From NCBI RefSeq assembly GCF_964204645.1, contig NC_134030.1, forward strand, positions 21,891,210 through 21,955,209: a stretch of DNA of 64,000 nt, written 5' to 3'. Shown here piece by piece: positions 12,701 to 23,400 of the stretch (positions within the stretch are counted from its first letter, which is position 1; each line of letters opens with the position of its first letter). The position numbers and the translations under genes are program-made. Source of the stretch: Tubulanus polymorphus (lineage: Eukaryota; Nemertea; Palaeonemertea; Tubulaniformes; Tubulanidae). The notes under the pieces are model-generated. The model saw nothing but the letters and a program-made list of their open reading frames with translations. It was not told the origin of the DNA and made no database searches.

Positions 12701-13094
12701 CAGCGATCAGAAAGTTACTACAGATCCGTACGTGAATATCGAGGCCGGGAACGACAAAGACACAACTCCGTACATGGATATGGCAGCCGCGAAGGGTAAA
12801 GATACAACTTCATATATAGATATGGAAGCCGGGAAGGGCAAAGACACAACTCCTTATATGGATATGGGACCCGGGATAGAAGAGGATACGTACAGGAGTA
12901 CGGAAACCGGGAAGGACAAACACACAACTCCTTACACGAATACCGGAGCCGAGAAGCGCAAAGATAGACATAGTTACGTGAATACCGAAGCCGGAAAGGC
13001 GCGCCATTTGAAGAAAGATACTGATGAACCCGTGAAAGATGATGTTGAACTTTATTCTTACGCTACTGTTCAATATACTCGCAATAGGCGTTAG
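9780..13094 (+). CDS. Gene A1: single-Ig transmembrane receptor with tandem phosphotyrosine-motif tail
   Basis: Six exons join to an open frame of 374 codons: 9780-9879, 10374-10694, 11419-11458, 11891-11933, 12223-12332, 12584-13094 (TAG). Exon 1 encodes a signal peptide (MMNTRLFVIIYIVLL...); the double ATG was chosen because the open frame upstream is broken in A2. Exon 2 is one phase 1-1 Ig domain with paired cysteines (EYICRT ... TFRCLV). Exons 3-4 form a stalk. Exon 5 is a membrane helix (MIIYIACGAIGFLLVIVTIV) followed by RRR. Exon 6 is the tail with tyrosines at 226, 230, 254, 268, 282, 296, 308, 322, 336, 362, 364 and 369. Those from 254 to 336 form a 14-residue repeat with YxxM (268, 282, 296) and YxN (254, 322, 336) motifs. 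This predicts a type I plasma-membrane receptor signalling through PI3K/Grb2-type SH2 adaptors (inference). Donors of exons 3 and 4 are GTCAGT and GTCATT, weaker than the rest. Confidence 0.85.
11709..11842. mobile_element. Fold-back MITE-like element (family 2) in A1 intron
   Basis: Imperfect inverted repeat: it begins CCAGTTGCACAGTCATGGC and ends with the near reverse complement CAATGACTTTGCAACTGG, with several AAGT.TGGTCTTA blocks inside. It is non-coding. The same site in A2 (47331-47466) has it, and a diverged relative is at 22430-22555. Confidence 0.65.
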
Positions 13095-13779
13095 AGGGCG
13101 CCATTGAGCAAACGACTACTGATTATACATATGCAAAACATAAGGCTAGAAACAATTGATTATTTTTCATAATCTGCTGAGCTCAAAAGTAGAATCAGCT
13201 GCATGCATACATTATTCATTTCTAAAGAATAACAGACCCGACAGTTTTAGTAATGAACTGACTACATATCTTATTCTAGTTCACAAAAATGTTCGGGTCG
13301 ACTAGGAGAAACAATTAGGTATGATTCACTAGCCTAAGTTTTAAGTTTTTGATATACACGGCATTTGTAGATTAGACTAAGAAACATCAAGCCACTTCAA
13401 CAATCATTCAAATTCCACTTTTAGCAAAATCCACATGGAGAATGCTTCAGTTTACAGGGCAGTATATATTTTATGATATTCAGCTTCCAATGGCCTATAG
13501 TTCGTAGACTCTTATGAGGAGTTTTAAGTGCCAAATTGACTTGTCAATCATCTTCAGGGGCGGATCCAAGTAAGGCCGAAGCCGCCTCCCCTTATCTCTT
13601 TTGCCAAGAAAATATTTTCACAACCCGGATTAGGAATGTAACAAATATAGTAGAAAGTCTTTGTCATTCATTTTGTACTTGATTTACTCTAGATGCCCCC
13701 AGAAAATGATCCAATCCTGATTCCCCTAAAAAGATATATAAAATATGGTATAAAATCCGTCAGTCTTATTCTTTTCTTG

Positions 13780-14000
13780 ATGATTTATTTTCTTATTTCC
13801 TCTTTTACTACTTCGGTCAAACAAGATACATTACACGATGGTAAAAGCTTTCCTAAAATAGATGTGTTTTAAGATTTCATTTAGAAGTATCGACGGATGA
13901 GGATTCCGGGATACTGGACGGTCAAACATTCCACATTGTTGGGACAGTGAACTTCAAAGCTCTGTTGCCAAATGACCTTCTTGGAGACAGGTTTGACTAG
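13780..14000 (+). CDS. Gene C copy 1: putative small secreted protein
   Basis: Exon 1 (13780-13840) encodes a short hydrophobic leader (MIYFLISSFTTSVKQDTLHD) and ends in phase 1 at a GTAAAA donor. Exon 2 starts at 13885 after TTTAG and reads EVSTDEDSGILDGQ ... LLPNDLLGD. It either runs to TAG at 13998-14000 or splices at 13990 (GTTTGA donor) to 14093, where the frame stops at 14117. Three copies in the window keep both exons open with the same phases. No family is recognised. It could instead be an alternative first exon for gene B, since its phase matches the Ig1 acceptor, or a gene remnant. Confidence 0.4.
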
Positions 14001-14811
14001 AGGTGTTATCATTTATATCCACTCATATTCTATTCATCCATCATTAGATCATTCTAATGATCTTAACATTTTTATCAATATGTTCATTTCAGTTACTTTC
14101 ACTTTGTCTCACATTAAACCCATGTTTTAGTCTCTGGTTTGCTGTTACACATTTTTTCATTTAATCAGACGGTTCACAGATCATTTTGTGCCTCGATAAG
14201 TACAAACCAATCATTAGATATATATCATAAGTTTTAGAAATGAACTGACTACATATCTTATTGCAGTTTACAAAAATGCCCCGGCCAACTAGGAGAAACA
14301 ATTAGATATGATTTATTAGCCTAGTTTCTAAGTTTTTGATATGTACCAGTAGTGTATTTGATGATCAAACTAAGGAACATCAATTCACTTCGACAATCAA
14401 ATTCCACTTTTAGCAAATGAAGATTAAGTGAAATTGCGATGTCAAATGCTTCAGTTTACAGGACAGTATTCAAACTGTGAAAGTATAAATTCATGATATT
14501 CAGCTACCGATGGCCTTTAAATCGTAGACTGTTATGAGGACTTAAGTTTTTTAAGTGGCAAATTGACATGTCAAAATCATCTTCAGGGGCGTATCCAAGT
14601 AAGGCCGAAGCCGCCGCCTCCCCTTATCTGTTTTGCCAAGAAAATATTCTCACAACCCGGATTAGGAATGTAACAAATATAGTAGAAAGTCTTTGTCATT
14701 CATTTTGTACTTGATTTACTCTAGATGCCCCCAGAAAATGATCCATTCCTGATTCCCCTAAAAAGATATATAAAATATGGTATAAAATCCGTCAGTCTTA
14801 TTCTTTTCTTG

Positions 14812-15209
14812 ATGATTTCTTTTCTTTTTTCCTCTTTTACTACTTCGGTCAAACAAGATACATTACACGATGGTAAAAGCTTTCCTAAAATAGATGTGTT
14901 TTAAGATTTCATTCAGAAGTATCGACGGATGAGGATTCCGGAATACTGGACGGTCAAACATTCCACATTGTTGGGACAGTGAACTTCAAAGCTCTATTGC
15001 CAAATGACCTTCTTGGAGACAGGTTTGACTAGAGGTGTTATCATTTATATCGACTCATATTCTATTCATCCATTATTAGATCAAGCACATTCTAATGATC
15101 TTAACATTTTTATCAATATGTTCATTTCAGTTACTTTCACTTTGTCTCGTATGAAACAGAAATAAATTGCTTTAGCCTCAGGTTTCATATGACACATTTT
15201 TTCATTTGA
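14812..15209 (+). CDS. Gene C copy 2: putative small secreted protein
   Basis: Duplicate of copy 1 about 1.03 kb downstream. Exons are 14812-14872 (MISFLFSSFTTSVKQ...), 14917-15022 and 15131-15209. In this copy the third exon stays open for 25 codons (SYFHFVSYETEINCFSLRF...) before TGA, whereas in the other two copies it stops after about eight. This may be the most intact form. Splice sites are AG/GT throughout, but the exon-2 donor (GTTTGA) is weak. Function unknown. Confidence 0.4.
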
Positions 15210-15949
15210 TCAGAAGGTTCACAGATCACTTTGTGCATCGATATTTACCAACCAATCATTTTGTGCCTCGATATTTACCAACCAATCATTTTGTGTCTCG
15301 ATGAATACCAAGCAATGACTTCGTGCCTCGATATGTAGATGAACCGACCGATGTGTTTTACCAGGTGTTATCATTATATTGACTCATATTCTATTCATGC
15401 ACAGCGTTTATCGTTGACTCAATACATTTTCATAGTTCCATTATTCACCCTCTAAGGATTATATTTAAGTGGATACTTCCATTTTTCCACATATTTTCTT
15501 CGGGCTGATAGAACATCTTATGTGAAGTTAACAATTGATCGTTCAGATTGTTTGACTTTTCAAATGCATCAGAATCGAGGATTAGTTGCTTTGTTTATGG
15601 ATATTTAGAGTAGTTTCACTTTGTTTTTATTTCATTAAGGTAAAAATCATTTCCTCATTAAACTCTTCTCACATCTGGGTTTCGTTTCATGAAAAGTTTT
15701 AAGCTTTAGACAGTTAAATATGAATTGTTGTCCTCATTACAAACTTGAAGTAACCAATCATAGCAGCTGAACTTGAGAGATTCAAGTTATTTTTACTCTG
15801 TTTTGTAATATTGGACCCTGAGCGAGACTCCTGGTTTTGATGTACACATGTCTTGTGCACATGTCTTGTATGCAGTGACTATCCATCACTTGGACGTTAC
15901 CAAAAATACGAATGAAATTGAAATGCTGGTCGAATTAATACTAGGAATA

Positions 15950-16090
15950 GTTCGTTAACTCATTCGTCTCCTAGGAATCGAATTGACGTTTCGTCTTCGT
16001 AGTTCTCAACTTCCGCGACGATTCTAAAATGAGAACTACTAAACCGAAACGTAATTTCGATTCCTAGGTAGTTAAAGAAATACGATCTTA
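15950..16090. repeat. Fold-back element with CCTAGGAATCGAA arms
   Basis: Inverted repeat with arms AACTCATTCGTCTCCTAGGAATCGAA and the near complement TTCGATTCCTAGGTAGTT, flanked by AATTAATACTAGGAAT-type ends. The middle contains ACGTTTCG on both strands. It is shared with 50440-50580. This is probably a short non-autonomous element. Confidence 0.55.
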
Positions 16091-16189
16091 TTCCTAGAAT
16101 TAATCCGGCTATCATATCGCAAACCCCTAATCAGTCGCTTGCCGGCTCTGTCAAGACTGAAGATCCTTTCAGAATCGAATCAATTATAC

Positions 16190-16720
16190 AGAGATAAGAT
16201 ATTTATTTCACTCCAACCATAAGAATGGTACATGGAGGCAGATTGAATACAAAATATGAAATATAAAAATTTACAAAACATAAACAGAATTGTATACATA
16301 TATACATACAGACAAAACAAAATAGGAATTAACAAAATTTAAAATCTAATTTTCAGTAAAACTATTTACAGACACAGCAAGTACAGAGATTGAATTATGT
16401 ACAGCAAAATATACCACACGTATATACATATACATATACACAATTTACTGGAGGGATTTTTATAAAATTAAACCGAACTCGATAAATTTAGCTATTTGTG
16501 GGTTAGGATTCGTTAATATTTCAGAGTTTCTGGACATACTTAAATGGATGGAATTATCACGCGTATCATATAACATAAATGAAATGCAGCTCATCTCCTC
16601 TCTGACTACGTTACAGGCGGGGCACAGTCTTTCACTTCTGTATGAGCGTTCGATCGATTATCTACCGGTAACAAATAGGAACCAATTCTGAATTCGAATA
16701 AGCTATAACGCGCAAGACTA
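16190..16720 (-). mobile_element. Dead LINE 3' end
   Basis: On the minus strand there is a reading RSERLCPACNVVREEM followed by SCISFMLYDTRDNSIHL, the typical cysteine motif at the C-terminus of non-LTR retrotransposon ORF2. After it come a stop and an A/T-rich 3' region ending near CCTCCATGTACCATTC. There is no RT core. It is shared with 50690-51250. Confidence 0.6.
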
Positions 16721-17304
16721 TACTTTCAATTTTTCAGATATTTTCTTGAACATGTGAACTTAAAAATCGATCATGTATAAGTTTGTTAGACTTTTAAGTG
16801 CATATCAGAATGGGTTCACTTAGAATGGTTTAGTCTGATAGAATAGTTTTACTTTTCTGATAAACCGTTTTTTTTCATTAAGGAAAAACTCACTTTTTCC
16901 TAGACTCACTACACACCAGAGTTTGGTTTACTCCAGACGGTTATATTTGAAATCCATTATGAGTTTGAATTACTGTCCTCATTAAAAACTTAAGTCCTCA
17001 CCTCATCAAGTTTTCTTCACCTTTTTTGTGAATCGGACCCTGACCTACTAGTCTCCTAGACTTGATGTATATCTGTCTGCGGTAAAACCAGAACACTTTT
17101 AATTTTTGAACACCATTAATTTTCTATTCTTTTTGCATACCGGTAGAGATATTTACATCTTAACAATTGAACACCTCGTCTATAGAATTTCAAAAAAATG
17201 CTTGTCGACAAGAGGTTCCCTGTGCAAGAGCGTCGTTGTAAGATGTGTTTATCTATTTTCTGTATGTGACGATGATCTGAAGTTTGTGTCTTTATATCCA
17301 GGTA

Positions 17305-17322
17305 ATGAATGAATCAAGATGA
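17305..17322 (+). promoter_or_regulatory. Short upstream ORF overlapping the B1 start codon
   Basis: A five-codon uORF (MNESR, then TGA) ends within the B1 initiator, the TGA sharing bases with ATG in the arrangement ATGA. The same arrangement is kept at the start of B2 (51821-51838). Such overlaps can allow termination-reinitiation control, but no functional evidence exists here. An AG just before GTAATGAATG could also be a 5' UTR acceptor. Confidence 0.35.
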
Positions 17323-17433
17323 AGAATCTATGGAGGAATCCGCAGCGGTGTTTAGTGATCTGCGTGATTTTACTGTTTTATCTCATAGCGTACAACAACA
17401 GCCCAAAAGCGTTTAGACTTAAGAGAAATACCG
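17319..17433 (+). CDS. B1 exon 1: signal peptide
   Basis: The start reads MKNLWRNPQRCLVICVILLF, a basic N-region followed by a hydrophobic core, then YNNSPKAFRLKRNTG. It ends in phase 1 at GTAAGA. In B2 the same exon (51835-51949) keeps the hydrophobic core despite several changes. A second frame starting at 17309 is also open for about 35 codons in both copies, but it stops before the donor and cannot join the Ig exons. Confidence 0.75.
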
Positions 17434-20400
17434 GTAAGAAAACGTGAAAGAACATATCATAGAGTATATATGGAAAATGTATTACATAAGATAAAACTTA
17501 TCACCAGACTTTGGAAAGATCTGGGACAAAATGGTAGTTATTCAACCACTTGAACTGATAAAATTTAATGCTTCGAATTAAAAAACCTACAATCTCTTAA
17601 GTGTTTACATTTTACAATGGAAAAGCCTAGAGCTGACCTCAATGTCACAGTAATCATAGGAATTCCCCACACAATGTTCTGCAGTAAGTGTATACTGTCT
17701 ATAACGACTGAATTGTACCAAATATCTACATACATTGATTCTGTAGCCTCTGAATGTATTGATAAGTACCGTCAGACTGAAAAGGGTTTAAATCGGTACA
17801 ATTAGTTTGAATATTGACCGTGGCAGCATCTCACAGGCTGTGTCTTAAAATCATGGTTAATGCGTGTGAATATAAGTTTTGAAAAATACCAAACAGATAA
17901 TTGTTTATTTCTTGTTAAACCTCTTCAAACGGTGACAATTTTCGGAAGACAATTTCCTTAAACAAGGGGCTGTAGTTGCTCTGAAGTCGGTTTAAGGTGA
18001 ATGAAATTGAGATGTTAATTGGTCAATTTTGAACAATGGCTCTGACAATAGAAAGCTATATATTGCCAGCACCTGATGCAGTTGTACTGGACAGTGAGAA
18101 TGTATTACCGGGAACAAGAATATTACGTATATTGTGTATTTGATATTTCAGCACCTGATGGAGTTGTACTGGACAGTGTGAATGTATTACCGGGTACAAG
18201 AATATTACGTATATTGTGTATTTGATATTTCAGCACCTGATGGAGTTGTACTGGACAGTGTGCATGTATTACCGGGTACAAATATATTACTGTCGCAGGA
18301 AGGTAAAACTGTTAGTATTACCTGTAAACAGAGCAGCTCTACAGCGACTGATGTAGAATTCCAGCTACAAGTGAATAGTGGAGCAGGAGGGACCTGGACT
18401 GCATTACCTACAGCATCAGCACCAGTTTGGGATGTTGTACTTGAGGCTGGTAAAATGTATAAATGTGTAGCCATTAATTCAGCCAGATTTAAAGAAAGTC
18501 AAATCTACCAATCAGATGTAATCAGTGAGTATGGCGGGAACCTGTATGGTTCATAAAAAATGCAACTGAACCTAATTCAATATTGTAGAATGCAAATGGG
18601 CTAAAAAAGAAGCTTACGACTTCAAAGGGACTCCCACAATCAGTTTAGAAAAAGACGAAAAGATCGTGAAGTAAATGAATTTATGTTAGATCTTCGTTTC
18701 GGCGTTAAATTCATTGTCATCTTCAGACAAATTCAAACGTTGACTCTACAAGAACTTATCGTCTTTTCTGAACTGATTGACAGATCTCTGGTACTGACTC
18801 GGATGACAATTACTAAACCAGTAGCCTTCATACATTTACTGTTCATTGTCGGTTGTCTGACAATACATGTATTTTTGTGCCAAATTTCAACGCTCTTATT
18901 CTCTGTGGAAACAAGTCAGCATATCCTTTCATTCAGCACTTATCAAATAATGCTGGGTAAATAGAATAAAAGTTTCCTTTGCACTTGGTATTTTTTGTAT
19001 ATATTTTGTATTGTAGGTATAAAAATAAATGAAAACCCGTGTAAGCTGCATGAATTCAAACCATCACTGGCTTGTACTTGTAAAGCCACTAGTAAGGTCG
19101 GTAATTCAAACATGGCGGTAAAATGGTACGCTGATGGATTTACTGAAGGTTCAACGGATATTGATCAGATCCCCGATCAAGGCGTGAATACTCCGATGAA
19201 AGATGGAGTTATCAACAGGAATCAGATGCGGTTTAATTTAATGCTATACGCAATATTGATTCAATGTCGGTTATGGAAGTATAATGGGATAGAGTTACCG
19301 AAACTAACACTTCAAGAACAAATACTACATCAAACTCCAATGAACGTTACGTGTAAGTTGGAGAATATTTTCATAAGAGAATTTTCATACGATATCAGAG
19401 TGACAATAATGCATGTTACATCGTTTATTCTATTGGTAACTGCCCATAGTTGGAGATTTAAGAGTTACTATTTCATAACGACTGGTGATCATGCCGATGA
19501 AATTCTTTCGTTTTAATATTTGGTCCCAAGAAGGTATTTCAAATACTGAAGCGAATTGTTAATAATAACATTAAAAGGACTAGAATATGATTGTGCATGT
19601 ATTTGCTTTTGAAATCGAACTTACTGGAAAACGATTTCACCTTCTATGATTAGGGCCTAGGCTTAAGATTTTGAGCCCTCATGGAAAAATTGCAGCGAAA
19701 TTGGTAAAAATGTTGACATAAAAAGTTCGTTTCTGTAACAATTGTCGTCTTCGGGTATTCTTATGGCTATATCAGGGTTTTTTAATTTGTAATATGGGAC
19801 AAAGCTTCTTGAACCGGGACAATAGGATCACGCACAACTCACCAGAATAAAGGATTATTTTCATGAGTGCGATAGATACGCCACCTATCGTTGATATGTA
19901 TTGTTGCAAAAACAAATAAACTATATTACAATATAATTATGTCGGGAGTTACACCGTTACATTTCCGTCGATTCAAATTTCGACGCCCTTGATAAACACA
20001 CATTCCTCGGAGCGCAAGTAATATTTTACCATGTTTTATGGACGGACGTTTTCTCGATTTTGCACCGATCAGTGAAATTGAAGTGGATAAACTTGATATC
20101 ATCCAAAAATATATTTGCATCTTTATCTTTCAGATTTTCCCGATGAAATTGAAACACCAGATGCTTACACCGGACAACCTGACATTAGAAATGAAGGAGA
20201 AGTTGTAGAATATACTTGTAGAACAGTGATAGGAAGGCCCGATCCTACAGTGATATACCAACAGAAGAGAAGAGGTTCTGAACGATGGCAGCCAATTCCT
20301 GATCCACAACCTCGTAAAGTACCTCTCAAAATGGGTTTAAAAGGTTTTGACACGACGTACAAGTTCAAAGCTGATTTCAAACTGCACAATGGAACGTCAT

Positions 20401-23400
20401 TTCGATGTGCTGTAAAGGAGAACCTTACGTTTCCAGAACCTCAGCAATTTAATCAAATCATTGTTCATTGTAAGTATCAGTTTCTTTTTCGAATTCGAGA
20501 AATAAATAGTTTTCCCTGCAACAATACAGACCCCAGTGGTAGTGCAGACCTATCCACACATATAGCATGTCACAATGTTACCATGCTAAGCAGGAACATG
20601 ACAGAGTCTCGCGATGTCATCAGGTTCGAATCCCTGCCGAGGGAGGAACGTGGAAGAGTCTCACAATGTCATCAGGTTCGAATCCCTGCCGAGGGAGGAA
20701 CATGGCAGAGTCTCACGATGTCATCAGGTTCGAATCCCTGCCGAGGGAGGAACGTGGCAGAGTCTCAGGATGTCATCAGGTTCGAATCCCTGCCGAGGGA
20801 GGAACGTGGCAGAGTCTCATGATGTCATCAGGTTCGAATCCCTGCCGAGGGAGGAACGTGGCAGAGTCTCAGGATGTCATCAGGTTCGAATCCCTGCCGA
20901 GGGAGGAACGTGGCAGAGTCTCGCGATGTCATCAGGTTCGAATCCCTGCGAGGGAGGAACGTGGCAGAGTCTCACGATGTCATCAGGTTCGAATCCCTAC
21001 TGAGAGAAGATGGGTCTACTATGACAGGGCTTAAGAACTGTGCTAGGTCAGATATAACTTTTACTAATGTTTTGTTTGTTTTTCAATCAGATTTTGCTGC
21101 ACCAGTTTGCAAGAAATCCAGTGAAAATAAAACAAATGCAGCGTATATTGTAACAATTAATAGTTACCCATTGACTCAACAAGTTACATGTGACCCTCCA
21201 GCTGTCGTTCAAAAACTATCAAACTATCAGTGGAATATAACGATACCTATCGTAAATAGTACCACAACTGACTATAGAGGGCAGTGTTTGGCTGACGGTA
21301 TTAATGAAAGGGTCATTAATGTCACTGGTTATCATCACGCCGGTCCAACTGATGAACCAGGTAAGATTCCGGGTCACAACTGGGTAAAATGATTTAATTC
21401 CATGAAACATGATAAAACTCGAGGCCATCATCTCTTAACTCGAAATCATTTCTACACAATCAAAAAATTTACTTACGAAAGTCGTTATTTTGATAAATTG
21501 TCACAAAATAACCTATTAATATATTTCATAGTCTCAATTTACTAAGTCGTATGTCGTCACATTACTGGAGTTGTCTCTATCATTGGGTCTCATTTTACTA
21601 GGTGTAAGTCGTCATTCATTTGAGTCGTCACAATTCGTATTCGAATCAGCCACCAGTATTTTACCTAACCTGTAACTCAATTAGATTAGTCAGTACAGCG
21701 GATGAGTCTTATGGGAAATCCGTGCGCGATGACGTATTTCTCTGTGTCGTCCGAACTGAATGTATTTTTTGTGAATATATCACATTCAAATGTTACACAA
21801 TGATTTAGCATCTTTAACTTTCTATCTTGAGGCTTGAGGCTGACCCAATCAAGGAACAATTAATTTTCTCCCATTTCAAAAACAACTTATATACTTCATT
21901 TAGAGAAAATTTGAGCTTTGAAAGTTAAGAAGCAGTTACTTTTTGCTTGACCTATTTAATTATTCAATTCAATTGCTGTTGTTTTTATCAATAGTTACAA
22001 TGGAACTATTTCTAGCTTTATATAATTCAATTCAATCGCATCACTGATTTGTTTAAATTTCAGTTCCAGAAGAAGGGACTGGGGGAATAGTGTTTGCTGT
22101 AATCAGTATACTGATATTACTGATTCTGATAATACTGTTTATAATGTGTCTTTGTGGCTGCTGTAAGTTTTACCTAAAACGATCATTTGATCTGAAAAAC
22201 AATGATAAACAAACTGCAGAATCAGAATACTGTGTTATTTCTAATTGACAGTGCGGTGCAGAAAACCTGATGATGAACTGTGTAGATGTGGAAATTGTAA
22301 GTTATGTAATTATTCAAATAAAGAATGCTAGAAATTGAAAATAGTGCATAAGGCCGGATGGATTCTAGAGCCCTAAGATAACCAGATACAGTTGATCCTC
22401 AATTATCTGTCCACATTTTTAAGCCGGGACCCTAGTTGCGCAGTATCATTCAAAAAGTGTTCGTAAACTATTAATCTGGTCTTAAGTTGTTAGTTCGGCT
22501 ACAAAACTAAAACTGTCTTAAACTGGCCTTGAATGTTAGCCATCACTGTGCACATTACAAAACATTTAGTTGAAACACACAATAAAATGATGTTATCTGC
22601 AATCGTAGATTTTCCCCTGACAAAACCGGTCTCGATAACTGAGAGTTCATGAGGTCTGAAATCAGTCACACTTCTAGATTATGCTTAAAATTGCATACAT
22701 GGGCTTAAAGAAACAACACAATTTTGTGTGCTTGCGTTTGACAAAAGATGACGATTCAAAAAATGATTGTATTGTTTTTTTTTTGTTTTCAGCACTGAAT
22801 TTCAATAGTATAAGCCGTGAACTAATGATTTGTAATTGTCGCACCGAGGACTCGTCGGACGATGAACTATGTGTTTGTTGTTGCTGTAAGTGTCATAGAA
22901 AAATACCATCGTAGAATCATAGAAAGGAAAATCAAAAATTAGAATAATTTGTTTGTTTGTTTTTAGTGACTTGCAAATTACACGCTGCCGATGAATCTGA
23001 TAATGAGGATGACTCCTCAGATGAACTGTGTCATTGTTGTTGCTGTGAGTTCTATAAAATGACCTTTTTGAAAGTGATAAAGATCATTTGTCAATCACGG
23101 AAGAATAAACTTATTTTTTTAAAATTTTCTATTTGCAGTGCTGTGGAGAAGTGAGCCGTCTAGATGTAATTACTGAAAGTTTTATTAACATTGAAAACAT
23201 TGATGATTAATCCTGCAAAATTAACTGTTATTGTCATTGGATATTCACGAATTCAAGAATGTTTGGAACTTAGAAGAACAGAATGTTATCATTTCTGGGA
23301 TTCAGCGCGGGTTGGGTCGTAGTTTCAGATGGCTGCAAACATGAAATGTTGCTACGACCAAACATTCTTCGGTTCATTAAAAATCATTTTGATAGAAACC

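Larger units (their letters stand above)
13095..17318. other. Intergenic region A1-B1
   Basis: Contains a direct duplication of about 1 kb (13230-14210 and 14225-15200), each unit carrying one copy of the small gene C. It also holds a fold-back of about 120 bp at 15950-16090 and a dead LINE 3' end on the minus strand (16190-16720). The A2-B2 equivalent (48724-51834) has only one unit. No promoter element for B1 could be recognised with confidence. Confidence 0.6.

Noticed and set aside
12718-13073. Minus-strand open frames with Tyr/Pro/Cys repeats opposite gene A exon 6
   Set aside because: They are shadows of the 42-bp coding repeat on the + strand. No start, splice or domain evidence supports them.
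15950-16090. GAAACGT sites suggesting more hammerhead ribozymes
   Set aside because: No CUGANGA core or stem II could be found on either strand next to these sites.
20115-21034. Long overlapping open frames with repeated SSGSNPCRGRN / HQVRIPAEGGTW text in all three + frames
   Set aside because: These are translations of the 52-bp minisatellite, which lacks stops in several frames. The array is intronic between Ig3 and Ig4, and copy number varies freely between paralogs.
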